From Moniliella sp. 'wahieum' (Eukaryota > Basidiomycota > Moniliellomycetes > Moniliellales > Moniliellaceae): a stretch of DNA of 64,000 nt. The position numbers and the translations under genes are program-made. Below, piece after piece: positions 12,123 to 24,055 of this stretch. The notes beneath the pieces are model-generated. The model ran no database searches and was not told the DNA's origin. It saw only the letters and a program-made list of their open reading frames with translations. Within the stretch, counting starts at the first letter, position 1, and each line of letters starts with the position of its first letter. The DNA lies in assembly GCA_003971905.1 (NCBI GenBank), contig RSEE01000028.1, forward strand, positions 248,001-312,000. Reading direction: 5' to 3'.

Positions 12123-12260
12123 CATTGACAGAGCTTAAGGCTGGGACAGGGGGAACGCTACGTCTAAACCTAACCGTTCATCTTGCGGGGGTTACTTGGA
12201 AGCGCTACCAAGCTTAAGGAACCAGCGGGATCGCCAGGATATCAGGACCCTCCGGTTCTC
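12123..12260 (+). repeat. Dispersed repeat, copy 1 (inverted partner at 38.3 kb)
   Basis: About 138 bp that recur on the opposite strand at 38321-38460 with roughly ten differences. Both copies start CATTGACAGAGCTTAAGG and contain GCGGGGGTTACTTGGAAGCG and GATCGCCAGGATATCAGGA. Similarity stops sharply at CATTGACAG on one side and fades after CCGG[T/C]TCTC on the other. No terminal repeat, RNA polymerase III box or known RNA is recognised. Confidence 0.85.
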
Positions 12261-12771
12261 GCCATCCGGTCCCGTACCCTAGGAAGCGCGTGTGGACACG
12301 GAGGAACGTGGTTGATATCCGAGCGAGGAACCATTTCCACTGAGACTTCGAATAGCCAACTCCTTCCAATGCGCAAACAACTTGCCCGCTGTCTTGGTGC
12401 CGTAGTATCCTCGCGTCGTCAAAACTAGGGGGAAAAACGGCTCTTGAGTGCGTCCCTGGTACTCGCGCGTTCTTGTCGCATTCTGCTTGTTCAAGCAACC
12501 GAAGCAGCTCCTTCTCCCGGCGTTCCAAGGGGGTTGCGGTGCTCTCATGCACCACCCTCCGGAACGCGCTCTGAGCCTCCAGCGATCCCGTGTCGCGCAG
12601 CGTGTGGTCTATCTCCATTCCTGAGCCTCCGAGTGCTCCGGGCCCCATCACGCGGCAGTCGGTGCGCTGTGTCCTCTGTCTCCTGCCATCCCCTTCCTCC
12701 ACCATAGGTTCGTTGCGGACGTGGGTGTCGGGGATGGAGCGTAGGAGCTGGAGAATGGGCTCCCAAGCCAT
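12214..12771 (-). CDS. Unassigned ORF abutting the dispersed repeat
   Basis: An open frame of 185 codons starting MAWEPILQLLRSIPDTHVRN. The middle is charged and helical (SAFRRVVHESTATPLERREK, KELLRLLEQAECDKN), with balanced composition unlike the low-complexity shadow frames nearby. I do not recognise a family. The last ~16 codons lie inside the dispersed repeat copy (12123-12260), so the natural C-terminus may be lost or supplied by the repeat. Its start lies about 195 bases from the divergently oriented THOC5 gene, so both would share a promoter. It may be a real small gene, a decayed one, or chance. Confidence 0.35.
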   Translation of the reverse strand: MAWEPILQLLRSIPDTHVRNEPMVEEGDGRRQRTQRTDCRVMGPGALGGSGMEIDHTLRDTGSLEAQSAFRRVVHESTATPLERREKELLRLLEQAECDKNARVPGTHSRAVFPPSFDDARILRHQDSGQVVCALEGVGYSKSQWKWFLARISTTFLRVHTRFLGYGTGWREPEGPDILAIPLVP

Positions 12772-12965
12772 CCGGCGATACAGGCTTCCAAATTATACAC
12801 GCTGTTTTTGTCAGTGCAAAGGCAGAGCATAACCCTAGCGACCGGAAAATGCCCCTACGGTATATGAAACTTTCGTGTGGTAGGTAGCTTGGGCTGCCGT
12901 TGTGTGTGCCCATCGTCTGGGACGATTGATTGGCTTTTCTTGTACCATCACCTTACTCCTCCGCC

Positions 12966-13801
12966 ATGGCAATCGATAGGGAATCTGTCTTGGCCCAAAT
13001 CGGCGACGCATGCCAAACATACACCGATTCCCCCCCTCCCTCTGACAAGGAAACGTTGCGGAGGGAAGCAGGGGCTCTCGCTCAGTTGCTTGGGGCCGTG
13101 CGACAAGCCAATCGCTCCGCCGCCGAATCGGCCGCGTCCGGTCGGGCGCAGGTAGCAGCGCGGCGGCAAGCGGCCGAGCATGCCCAGCTGCGCCTGGCAA
13201 GTCTACGTGCCGAGCGGGCGCAACTCAAGCAGGCCATCGCTGCCTGTCGCCGTTTCCGTGCGCTGTACCCTACCATCAGCTTGCACTCGGAGGAGGAGTT
13301 TGACCAGCTGCGGAGCAAGGACAGGAGGAAGCATGATGCCCCGGCCGACAAGCCCGCGTCCGAGAAGGAGGAGAAGGACACGGATATGGAAGAGGCAGAT
13401 GGGGGCGCTGCATCAGCGCAGACGCCGGCTCCGGCGTCGACGGACCCCGAAGAAGGGGCGGCGGTCGAATCAGAGTCGTCGCCGCCAGGCCCTGCACCGG
13501 GAGAAGAGACGGCGCACGATCGGATGCTGGCCCGGCTTCAGTTTGAGCTGGAGGAGCGGCGGCGGCTGGAGAGTGTGCGTCTGGGGCTGCAGGCGGAGCG
13601 GCTCAAAGCGGCAGCGACCACCCGGCAGCGCAAGGCGGAGCTGCTGCGGCTGGAGCAGGACATTCAGAGTGTGATGCGGGTGCGTGCGGATCCTGTGTTG
13701 GTGTGTGTGTGGCGGCGGACAGAGTGCTGACGCAGGCAGGATGCTTGGACGGACAGGCGGCGCGGCCGATTGCCCAGTCGCTGGACAAGTTCCTCGAGTA
13801 G
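12966..13801 (+). CDS. THOC5: THO complex subunit 5 homologue
   Basis: Likely THO/TREX component linking transcription to mRNA export in the nucleus. The protein is about 259 residues: an N-terminal coiled region (RLASLRAERAQLKQAIAACR), the THOC5-like segment ALYPTISLHSEEEFDQL, an acidic Ser/Pro/Glu-rich linker, and then the family's best block, ARLQFELEERRRLE, followed by a second coiled coil (KAELLRLEQDIQSVMR). An intron of 56 nt (13680-13735; donor GTGCGT, branch-like CTGAC just before the acceptor) joins in phase to AGCLDGQAARPIAQSLDKFLE and a stop. Alternative acceptors at 13739 and 13756 exist; 13756 also keeps the frame. Unusually for this window, no frameshift is needed. Animal THOC5 is much longer; short fungal versions keep only this N-terminal part. 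Confidence 0.75.
13680..13735 (+). other. Intron in THOC5
   Basis: Donor GTGCGT and acceptor GCAG preceded by GTGCTGACG. Splicing joins IQSVMR to AGCLDGQAARPIAQ in frame and to a stop at 13799-13801. Unspliced, the frame ends at 13730 with a Cys/Arg tail that looks non-coding. Confidence 0.65.
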
Positions 13802-13977
13802 GCGCACGCCGCATCAATCGAGCCCATCATAACCACCGCAGACAATCTGTTTTCTTTTCTGAGTGCCATAGACCTGCCCTGTCCAGTGAAAGTTTCAGGC
13901 CAGCTGCTGTCGCCAACTCGGCACGCAGCGTGTTGATCTCGGCCGCAACCACAACCACCGTCACTACGCGCCCGGCC

Positions 13978-16900
13978 ATGGACTCGTTCCGCATGCCTTC
14001 TGCACCGGGCCGGCCGTCGCGCGGAGATGGCGACGACACGTTTGCCCCGCCGCATCCGCGCCCCGGGCTCGTGCTCCCCCTGCCGCTGTCCTTTGCCGGT
14101 GGCGCCAGCAGTGGCCCGCGCGGCAGCAACGGCCCCCGTGCCGCCCCCAGCGTCGGCGAGGACAGCGCCGATGGCAGCACCAGCATGCTCACCCGCGCTA
14201 CGCTGCCGCCCATGGTGCGCCACGCCCCCTCGCACTCTCCCTTGCACCCCATGCTGCTTCCGGACCGCACACGCCCTCCGCCTTCCTGGCCGACGACTCC
14301 ACCAGCTCGGTGGTGCGGGACGACGAGCTGGCCAACTCCAGTGGCCTCCTCTTTCACGCCCCCATTTTTGCTCCCATGCGCCCAAACAGGAGGAACCTCA
14401 ACCCCATTTCTGAGAGCGTGCTGTCGCATTCGCCCGTCGGCCCCGCCTTGGGGCTGCCCCGCTCTGCTCCCTCTCACACCCCCCCAAATGGTCCGAACGC
14501 GCCAACGGGCTCTTTCACCCCGGCCGGGCCTGCTGGCCCTACCCTCGCTCCCCCCCGGCTCAAGGCCAAGAGGAGACTGGATCAGGGCCTGAGTGACTCG
14601 TACTCGGTTCATGCTTCGAGCCCACTCCGCGCTACCCTCGGGCACCCGCGCATGGACGTTTCGGATGGCCCCGAGACGCCTGTGCACGCGGAGGAGGCCA
14701 TGGCAGAGCCCTTTGCGTCGGACCCTCCTCTGAAGGAGGACGACGCTAGCCGACAGGCCCGACCATGACGCAAAAGCTCCGAGTTTGGATGCACGACGCG
14801 CTCAAGCACCATCTCTACGACACGGCCATCTTTTGGGGACAAGCTGCTGTCGCTCGAGCGGGGCGAAGAGGCTTACAATGACGCCTACTTTCTTGCCCTC
14901 GCTTATTTTTACACGCACCAGTACCGCAAGACGGTCGCCCTTCTTACTGCCCCCCTGCCTGCCCCACGGGGGACGCTGAGGCGGCGGCTGGGCGCCCCCA
15001 CCTGTGCCGGCAGCCAATCCAGCACATGTGGCTGACCCTTTGGTTGCCGCGCTCAATGGCACAAGAGAGACGGCCTTACTTCCGCTTTCCTCGCGCCGCG
15101 CGTCCAAACGCAAGGACCGCGCATTTACCGTCTCTGGCACCGGCACGGCTAGTGACGAGGACCCATCTCTGGCCCCCGAACCGTCCGAGACGGAGCCACT
15201 TGGGGCAGAGCGCATCCCCGCTCCTCCCAAGCCGGAGGAGGAGATGGATGTTCAAGCTGAGGCAGAGGCCGATGCTGCTGCCTGGGCTGCGACCGTGGCG
15301 GAGGATGCGACGGAGGGCCAAGCGTATGCCTGGATGGAAGATGTGGACCAGTGCATGGCCAGTGTCAGCTCGGCCGCGCCGCCGCCGAGCGAGGGCCCGT
15401 GCCTGGTGAGTTTCAGCCAGGCCTGCCGCTACTTGGCAGCACAAGCGTTGGTCCGCATTGGACGGATGCATGATGCTGGATTTGTTGGGACGCGATGCCG
15501 GGCGGTGGCGGGGAGCGAGCCAGACATTTGAGAAACGACCGGCCCTCGATGGCGGGATCAAGCTCGTTTCGTCGGCATGCCACTTGCGTGGCTTGATTTA
15601 CCTCCGTCTGGACGATTTGGACCGGGCCAAGGAAAACTTTCTTAAGGCTTGGCTTTGGACGTGAAGAATTTCGATGCGTTTGCCGCGTTGGTTGAGGGCG
15701 CCTTGGTCCCCCCGATGCGCTGTGGGACTTTGTCCAGAACTTGGACTATGCTGCGCAGAGTGAGGGCGTCATCTCCCAGGGCCAGCGGATCAATGAGTTG
15801 GACATGGTAAAGGAGCTCTACCTCCTTCGTCTGCCTACCGCTTCCGCCGACCAGGCCCATCGGGTCGGACAGGCTCGCCAGGTGCTGGCGCGTGAGTTTG
15901 GGATTACGCTGCTCAACCCGGATGTGCTCCTATCGGTCGCCGAAGAACTTTACACCCGATTGCGATGGGAAGACGCCCATACGGTAAGCCAGCGTATCAT
16001 GGACCTTGCACCAGATCATGCTGCGGCTTTGTGGGTGCACGTGGGCAGCATGGTCCATGTGCCACGATTGCATCCTGCCCTCTTTGCGTTGGCCCATCGA
16101 CTGGTCGCGTCGGATCCGGGTGCGGCGGTGAGCTGGTACGCTGTCGGTGCGTGGTACGCTGCGACGGGGCGGTGGCTGGATGCGCGGCGATACTTTGGCA
16201 AAGCCTCGCTCCTCGACCCGCAGTGCACCGGTCTGGCTCGCGTTTGGCCACTCGTTTGCGTTACAGGGAGAGAGTGACCATGCGTGGTGGCCTACTCGAC
16301 GGCGGCGCGCAAGTTTGTCCAGTCCCCGCTCCCGCCCATCTTTATTGCGATGGAGCACATTCACCAGGGCAACTTTCGACTTGCGCATCTCTTCCTCTCT
16401 GCCTCCCAGCAGGCCGGGGACGATCCGTTGGCCCAAAATGAGCTGGGCGTGGTGGAGTTCCATGCGGGCAACTACGAAGCGGCCCAAGCGGCGTTTGATG
16501 CGGCGCTGACGATTGCCAAACAGGGCAAGCATGCACTGGGGCCGTGGGTGCCAACGTTGCTCAACTTGGCGCAGACCCAACGGTTGTGGGGCAGCTGGAG
16601 AGCGCCTCAGCGTCTTACACCTTGGCACTCGAGTTGGACCCGCATTGCGCCCCGGCCTACTTGGGCCTGGGGCTGGTGCAGTTGGCGCAGGACCGGGTGG
16701 GCGAGTGCATCACCTCGTTGCACCAAGCCTTGGCTTTGGATCCTCGCGATGCAGGGGCCACCATGCTGCTGGAGTATGCGCTGGCCGAATGGGCCACGAC
16801 GACCGGCGGACTTTTTGACATGCTCGACCCCGAGGTGGTTCAACGCTTGTCACGTCCCACGCCCCCGCCCCCGAGAACAACGGCGCTGGATACGAGCCAG

Positions 16901-17080
16901 AGCCGGAGTGCCCACTCGGTGTCTGCCTCCCTCTCCCGTTTCCCCGACCTGTCTCGGTCACACGATGCGTCGCACTATTCGCACTCGCACTCTACCGAGA
17001 CGTCGGTGGGTCGGCTGTCGCAGTCGCAGAGTATGCTGCTGGATGAATCGGCGAGCGCGAGCGATATGATGTTCGAATAA
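13978..17080 (+). CDS. CDC16: Anaphase-promoting complex subunit Cdc16/APC6
   Basis: TPR scaffold subunit of the anaphase-promoting complex, the nuclear ubiquitin ligase that triggers anaphase. The first ~260 residues are Ser/Pro/Ala-rich and unconserved. The conserved part opens at about 14780 with LRVWMHDALKHHLYDTAIFW and NDAYFLALAYFYTHQYRKTV, the diagnostic Cdc16 N-terminal TPR. An acidic linker follows (15100-15390), then TPR arrays from YLAAQALVRIGRMHDA through FGHSFALQGESDHAVVAY, NELGVVEFHAGNYEAAQAAF and PAYLGLGLVQLAQDR. The C-terminus is Ser/His-rich (HYSHSHSTE). The frame breaks at least seven times (near 14270, 14768, 14840, 14995, 15480, 15660 and 16240), usually by one base. About 1030 codons in all, longer than yeast Cdc16 because of the N-terminal extension. 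Confidence 0.92.
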
Positions 17081-17352
17081 GAAATACGATGCGGCGGGTC
17101 ACCACCGATGTTGCGGCCAGCAGAGGGCAGCAGGAATGAGTACAGAGTGAGGAGTGAAAAGGTGAGTTGGGACTAATGCACTAATGGGCACTAATGGGAT
17201 ATGCGCGGGGAAGAAGAGGATGAACAAGGGACATGCAAATGTGAGAGGGATGAATGGGTAAAAAATTGAAGGGACGCAATGCAAAGAGAAGGAGGAGATG
17301 GTCCTCTTTTGGTGGAGCAAAAGCAAGATGCAGATAAAAGGAGAGGCTCGGC

Positions 17353-20300
17353 TCAAGCATCCGAGCTGAACGGGGTACGGGGAAAAGGCAGGCTGTCGGG
17401 AGTGGCAGCGCCCAGCACGCCCTCGAGATGCAAGCCAATGTGAACAAAGAGCGTTGCATGGGGCAACGGGTTCAGATGGGCATCGTACAGGCGCAAATGG
17501 TGGTAGCCCTCGGCGAGGGAACCAATGCTGGCCATGTGCGCTGCTACCAGCTTCCGACCCGCTTCGGCCTCCTCGGAATGGGAGCGGCGACGGAGGGGGG
17601 CGAGCAGCTTGTTGGTTTGCGCATCTCGTCCTCAGCATGGGACCAGACTTGGAACCGGACAAAAGCCAGGTCCAACAGTCCGCCCGTCAAGCTCGTAGGT
17701 TTTGGTCTCCCGCCCGCGCCGACGCACCCACACAACGGCACGTCCACCGCCACCGACAGTTCCTCTTCCCAGCGCGGGTTGAAGCCGTTGCGGGAGACGA
17801 CGTGGGTACTTTGCGGTTCCGATGCTTCTCCGCTTTCGCGTCGGATCAGCTTGGCCAGCTGCCCAGCCGAGATGGCGCGCTGATCTTTCCACTGCGGCGG
17901 CGTGTGCAACGCCAGCGACACGGACGGCGACAGCAGCCCTCCTCCACACGAGGTAAGAGTTGGGCCGACTTGACCTGCACCACTAGGCGAATCCGGACGG
18001 TAGCCGTCGGCTGGTATGGGTCGCGCAACGCGCGAGGCTTGAGTACGTACCCGGCCGCTGCGTTGCGGGCAAATAGCGCATGCGACAGTTCCAAGCCCAA
18101 ATCACTCGTTTGCCAATTCAGCGCTACCTGTTGGCACCCAGCCATCCAGAACGCCAATGGGTCGGGGTTGGCCGAGGTGTGCTTTCGCCGCGCTACATTG
18201 TGCATGAGCGAGGGGTAGATGCGTACCAGGTGGTCGCGCGTGGTCCACCAACTGGGACAAATGTTTCTTGCCTCCAGCTTCGGAGAAACTCAGCATCTGT
18301 TCCGGCGGCGCGGGGTCAAACCCACGAAACTTGACACCGACCGTGTACACCAGAAGCTGGGCCAGGCGAGGCGACAAGGCTCGTTTCGACGGCCGTAGTT
18401 TTCGTCCGAGGCGACCAAAGTTCTCGTCCGAGGTTGAGGCCTCGTCAGAAGCACTGCACCTTCGCTCGACGAAGTCAATGAGGGGGTCAAGAGCAGCTCA
18501 TCGTCCCTGGCTGGAGAGGACAATGACGATTGCGATGATGGCGATGGCGATGGCGAGGGTGATGGCGAGGGTGATGGCGATAACGATGACGACGGCGATG
18601 GCGAAGGGGAGAGGGATCGAGATGAAGAGAACGAAGACAAAGGTGAGGTGTTGGGGGTCGGCGGCTGAGCTGCGTGATCGGGGACATGCTTGGCCTTGAT
18701 CAAAATCCGTCCCCTCAGTTCCCGCGGTGAGGGCAGGTTGGGCGCATGGACCGAGGAGGGCAGACGGTGGGTAAGCAAGGCCGGGCCCAACTCGGTGCGG
18801 AGGATGGAGGCAAGGCGGTCCTGTTGCGGCAGAGTATTGTGCACCTCGAGACAGAGAATCAGAGGCCAGGGGGAAGCGGCAAACGCATAGCGTGCCACGG
18901 CGCGCAACGCATCCCGAATGCCCAACCGCGTGGTCCATGTTCGACCATGTGTCACCACCGGTTCGCCCTCCGCACCGTCCCAGCAATCAATCTCGATCGA
19001 CCGTGCACCCGCTTGAAGCGCGCGAACTAACCCTTCCACCTCGCTGCCTCCGACCAGTTGGCCCGACACGAGGTAGGTGTTGTGGCTAGCCGCAATGAAG
19101 TACTCGTTCAGAGGCCGGTCCATGTCATGCGCACAGCCATCCTCCTCTGAAGAAAGCGCGGGCGGGGCAGGCTGTGGCGTGGCGAGCGCCAAAAAGCGCC
19201 TCGGGGGTGTGGGCCGACAAGCGCTGCACATGGGGGTGGGACGGGCCTTGTTGCATCTGGGGCAACGGCCAGGGTGCATATCGATCGGCTATCGCGCAAT
19301 TGTCTGCGCTCAGCAGAAAGGTGGTAAACCCATCGAGCGTCAGCAACCCCGTTGTGCGTCGGCATACTTGCGGAACAGCATGGACAGAGCACCGTCGTCC
19401 AGCATCATCTGGTATGCCAACAGGGTCAGCAACGCACATTCTTACACAACAAGACACCAGGCGGGGGAAATGGGACGAAAGCACGGACCTTTTGCTGGTG
19501 AGCCAGAAAGCTCCCAAATCTTGCTGGCTCATCCCCGCGCCTGGCTCCGACCAGGCGGCGTAGATGGCGTCCACCTCAGCCGGTGCGTGAGGAGCCGGAC
19601 AAAAACGTGGAACTGGGCCAGGTCCAGAGTACCGCCCGGCTGGTATCGGCTTGAGCAAAGAGGCCGCCAGCGTCGGCTGGGAAGTCGTGAATGCCGTTGG
19701 CGGCACAACGCACCCACCTGTGCTGCCAAGTCGAGACGCTCACCCGGAAGGAGGAGGGACCAAAACCGCAGCGTGGGCGGCCACCGCAACCTCGGTCAGC
19801 GCAAAAGCGCGGGAGGCGAAAGGGACGTGGGGGCGGTCAGCGGGGGCACCGGGCTCGGGCCGAGAAGAGCATGTTGGGCGAGCAGAAGGCTGAAGCGCAC
19901 GCCGCCAGCAGGCAAAGCTGGCGTCGACAAGGCAATGAGTGGAGCTGTTTGTCCGCAGGCGGGTCCCCGGGCCGAGCAAAAACCCGTAGCAGACAGTAAT
20001 CCACCGAGATTCATGTGCCGAAAACCGAAACTGAGCGCCTCCCGGTCTGCTGCAGCGGCTGCCCCAGCACGGAGGAAACGAGAGAGGCGATGTAACGCGG
20101 TTGGATTTTTTGCTCGCCCACGTCATCTCTCCGGCGACAGCGTCGAGACGGAAGCGGAAGAACCGCTGACGGACCTTGCGGGTGGTGACTTTAAGCATCA
20201 CTTCCCCATTTTTGGCGGAGGGCAGTCGAGGGGGGGTGGTGAGGCAACGGTGGGGTGAGAGCGGAGGAGGCAATCCGAGCATCAGAAGAACGACGACGGA

Positions 20301-20691
20301 CCAGCGGGATGGTTGAGAAGACTCCCGAGCTGGGAGGACCGAGGAGGCTGCGGGGGTGAAAGCGCCGGGCGAGAGAAAAGGGGCGGTCAACAACAGGCAA
20401 CGTCGCGGCACGTGCAGGGAGGCGAAGCTGGGGAAGAGGTTGAGGCTGAGGTTGAGGTTGAGGTTGAGGTTGGGAATGAAAATGCAGAGGCGGATGCGGA
20501 CAAGGGTCAAGAGGAAGATGGGGTGGAGGGTAAAGTGAAGGGGGAGACTCAGGATCGAGCTGGATTAGTTGGGGCGCCACCACTGCGCCTGAACTGGCAG
20601 AGGCGGGCAGGGGAGGCGGCATGGGCGCGGTGGCAAGAGTAGGCTCGGACTGGTGGCGGATGATGGGCATGGTGGATAGCGACGCGGACAT
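17353..20691 (-). CDS. PLC1: Phosphoinositide-specific phospholipase C
   Basis: Cleaves PIP2 to inositol trisphosphate and diacylglycerol at the membrane. Domains in order: Pro/Gln-rich N-terminus; PH domain near 20220-19990 (EVMLKVTTRKVRQRFFRF, RWITVCYG-like); helical EF-hand region (~19700-19290; LLTLDGFTTFLLSADN); X box near 19160-18850 with both catalytic histidines in IAASHNTYLVSGQ and VVTHG; a linker of SPSPSP repeats encoded by GATGGC-type microsatellite (18530-18620); Y box (~18350-18040; KFRGFDP, NPDPLAFWMAGCQQVALNWQ, GYVLKP); and a C2 domain ending GYHHLRLYDAHLNPLPHATL. One intron probably lies near 19410-19480. Frame breaks occur near 20215, 20100, 19990, 19560, 18840, 18390, 18230 and through the C2 domain. 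The start chosen is MSASLSTMPIIRHQ. Confidence 0.92.
18530..18620. repeat. GATGGC-type microsatellite inside PLC1
   Basis: Imperfect GATGGC/GATGGCGAG repeats on the plus strand, read on the minus strand as alternating Ser-Pro in the X-Y linker of PLC1. This linker is unconserved in length in PLC enzymes, so the array can vary without breaking the enzyme. Confidence 0.8.
20440..20478. repeat. GAGGTT hexamer array in PLC1 N-terminus
   Basis: About six copies of GAGGTT on the plus strand, read as Gln-Pro repeats (PQPQPQ) in the Pro-rich N-terminus of PLC1. Confidence 0.8.
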
Positions 20692-22576
20692 TGGGACCAG
20701 AGTAGCGCGAGGGCAGGAATGGTGGTCTCAAGGGCTCGAAGTGTAGGCTGGGATCGGGACAGTCATGGAGGCGATTGGGGGGGGGGGGGCAGGAAGGACG
20801 CTAAGGTTGAAGGACAGAAAGGGGGCAAGCGATCGGAGCGGCCGAGGACAAAAGAGTGGAGGGGGTTCTACCGGTTACCGTCGAGGCGCGGTGAAGCTTG
20901 AAGGCGAGGTGCCGGAGCGGATCCAGCCGTCTTTGATGACTCGATAGCCCTCGTGACAAAAAAGCCAAGCCAAGCCGAGCAAGGAGGAGTGGGAGCAGTG
21001 TGATCAGTACGTCCTGTCGATCAGATCTGCAAGTTCCGGCCGGCCGTACCAGCAGCGCGCACAACGGGAGGTGGTATAGACTGAGCCGGGTGGAATGGTG
21101 CCGGCTGGCGTTGGACTATAAGGCGCATCTTCCGATCCAGATCTTCCCGTTTGTTGTCTGTTGTCCGTTTTCCCCGACACGACTCACTGCGTTCGCTCTG
21201 CCTGCTCGCTGGGCCTGAGCGTCCGGTTTGGCCTGGGCGCTTGGCGCACAACCCGTCGTCATCGCCTTCTCGATCATCGACACAACCGGCCACCCTCGGA
21301 TGGGTGACACTGATGCGGACGCGCTGACGCACCACACATCACCCATCAGGCACCGCCGTCAGGCGCCACTGCACCACAGCAGGCCACAATCATCCAATGA
21401 ATCATCTGCCAGGCAGGGCCGATCATCGATCACCCATCCTATCGCGGGCCTATCGACGGCGGGACACTGCCCCTGTCCTAGTCCGTTAGCACCCACAGCG
21501 AGGCTGGCGCTGTGCGGCGCAGCGCCAGTACTCACGCAGTGTATCAAGTACGCTCAGTCCGCAGTGCTCAGTCGGCCAGTGCCGGCTGGTGCCAGCAGCG
21601 TCGATATCGCAACGCGATCAGCCGTGCTGTGCTCGGCCGTGCTCAGCGCGCCGCGGCTCGGCGGCCCAGCCCTGCGCGGCCTCCGCCATCTTCTTCCCTG
21701 CTTTCCCCGCACCCTTGGCTCCCCCTCGGGCCGGACCGGACCTGTTGGAAAGCGCGGATGGTCGATAGACGATAGACGATGTTGGCAGCACACACTCCCC
21801 ATCCGCCCCCTCTCCGCCTCCTCTCGCAGCCGCCGTCGCACTGATTGCACTTGGCTCAAATAGTCCATCGCGCTCGGGCGCAAACCGACGCAAAGCAAAG
21901 CCTGCGAAAAGACGCACCAGCCAGCCCATTCTTTCCCTCGTAAAGCTTAACCTCCTTCTACAGATACCCATCCTCCCAAGCCAATCCTCATTCGTATCTC
22001 TTGTTCTATAGGCAGCATCGACATCCACCCTCATTTTTTCCCTTCTTCGCGCGCCGCGCGTATCGCCAGGTACATTGTTAGCGCGGTAGCGTTATCGCTC
22101 CCTTCTTTTCCGTCAACGCCGTCGCTGCACACACTTCAGGGCTTCAGGGACCAAATATCACTACATCACAATGAGAACATGTCAGACCATTGACATATGG
22201 ATCCACCCCCCAAACAACGTCTATGCGTGGTCATGCATTACCTGGCCACCAAACAGCAGCACGGCTGGGGCTTTTGTCCCACCCATGCACCCGCCACGCA
22301 CGGTGCCAGGCCCTGATTGGGGCAGCAAAAAAGAGTACCAGATACGAGGAAGAGGCGGGCAAACACTAACAAGGACAGAGAACTAGGACAGGCAGAGGGC
22401 GCCAAGACGCCCACAGGGAGGGCAGCACAGCAGGCAGACGCGATCCAATGCAGTGTCAGCACCAGGTTCGCAACGACACCCTCTCTTGGTCGTTCTTTGG
22501 CTTTCCTACCACACTCCGGCACGCTCAGCCTTCGGCCCAGCGCATTGCGCTTTACGGGAGCGTCTCCTTTTCCCGC
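20692..22576. other. Intergenic region between PLC1 and the Sec14-like gene
   Basis: About 1.9 kb with no supported gene. It holds the PLC1 promoter (a 13-G run at 20777-20789, then the leader) and the region 3' of the Sec14-like gene. ATCATCGA-type palindromic words occur near 21270 and 21420. Open frames are short and low-complexity. Confidence 0.45.
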
Positions 22577-24055
22577 TCACGGCGTCGTGGCCGAGGGCGG
22601 ACCCTTGTACAGATCGACCGAGGTGTGTGCATGCACCCAGTTTCCCACACGCCGGTGAAGATAGGCGTGGTACGACTCGGGCCACGGGCCGGGTTGGCCA
22701 CCGTACACCAACCACCCGGGACAGGGGGCCTGCGAGCCGGCTGCTGCAGGGGCGTGGAAGTGTGCGAAGCCGGGGCGGAGAGAAGCAGGTGCGGTCTTGG
22801 TCGACGCGGAGGGTCGAGCGAAAGGGCATCGGGTGCTGGTCCAGCGCCGCTGCGCTTGCCGCCTTTTCCAGCGGCGGGGAGAGGAGGGAGCCGGCACAGA
22901 GCTCGCACCCGCCCCCTCGTTGCCTGCCACCGTGGTCCCACCGAGCGTGGCGGGCGCATGATCGGCACACGTGCAGGTGCCTCCCAGGTGGACTGGCAGG
23001 TTTTCGGCAGGGATGTAGTCGAGCAAGATCGACTTGTAGTCGGCGCCAACAATGTCAATCTTCTCCCGTGTCGCGACGGGAAGCCAGCCTTTGATGTAGC
23101 CAAACATGGTAGCAAACACCCACGGCGCATTGATGATCTGCACCCGGCCCGACAGCTCGGGAAGTTGTTGTCGAGAATGCCGAGCAAGGTTTGCAGCTGC
23201 GCCTTCATGGCCCAAAACGTGCCCAGCCCCAGGCCTTCGACATTGACAATCATCAAGTTGTCCTCGATCGGCCGCGGCACCTGGGCCGACGCGCAGGCAT
23301 ACTGGTACCGCACCGCCGCCTCGAGGCTGACCGAAAACTTGCCACAATGTCGGCCGGGTGACCTTGTTGAAGATGGCGGTCGTGTTGATCCCAGCCAAGT
23401 CCTGAATAAACACGGGCGGGCCAAGCTTGTCGTCCTTGTGGAAGTACTCCGCCATCCCAACTCGCTCACCTCCCGCTCCCGGGCCAAGTCCAGCCCGATG
23501 CCAACTTGTCCTCCAGCCCAGCGGCGGCACCCCATCGTACGACGCTTGCGCCAACGCCACCTGCGCCGCCGCCTGCTCCGGGCCCGACGCGGGCACCACG
23601 GGCGGCGCGTCGTACTTCCACTGATGCGCACGCACGTACATCTGCACCGCTTGCGCCACGTTCCACTCGCGCGCACGCAGCCATCGCAGCAGGTGGACGC
23701 GCTGCTGCACCACCACTGGCTGCGAGCCCCCACGTGCTTCCACCTCGTGGGGGGCGGGCCGCTGTGAGGCGGGGCCGGGCAGCTGGCTCAACGAGGCCAG
23801 GCAGCGTCGGCGTAACCGATTCGGGGCGCAGAATGGCAGCGGGTGCGATGGGATCGTAGGGGGTAGGGAAGAAGCGCAGTTCCTTCATGTCGTACAGAGT
23901 CATGACAAACTGGGCCAGGAGGGCTTCCTGTTGCGCACTCATGTTGCCCACATGGCCAGAGGGATGGAAAACGCCTGAACGACGGGGTCGTTGGCGTAGG
24001 GGTCCGGCGGGAGGAGGGAGGAGCTGGGCGCCGGCGGCGACGGTTTGGACGACAT
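22577..24055 (-). CDS. Sec14-like CRAL-TRIO lipid-transfer protein
   Basis: Predicted phosphatidylinositol/lipid-binding protein of the Sec14 type, cytosolic or at membranes. After a Ser/Pro start (MSSKPSPPAPSSSLLPP) and QEALLAQFVMTLYDMKELRF comes the CRAL-TRIO N-terminal helix (VHLLRWLRAREWNVAQAVQM). The lipid-binding fold follows: MAEYFHKDDKLGPPVFIQDL, VNVEGLGLGTFWAMKAQLQT, GILDNNFPEL, VQIINAPWVFATMFGYIKGW and EKIDIVGADYKSILLDYIPA ending in LPVHLGG, the conserved lid and exit region. The C-terminal 150 residues are less conserved and end DLYKGPPSATTP. Frame breaks lie near 23960, 23800, 23510, 23345, 23160 and 22640. It resembles fungal Sec14 homologues such as Sfh proteins; which paralogue cannot be told. 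Confidence 0.87.

Noticed and set aside
12123-12260. Dispersed repeat as a 5S rRNA, tRNA or spliceosomal RNA gene
   Set aside because: Compared by eye with conserved stretches of 5S, U1, U2, U4, U5 and U6 and with tRNA A/B boxes; none matched.
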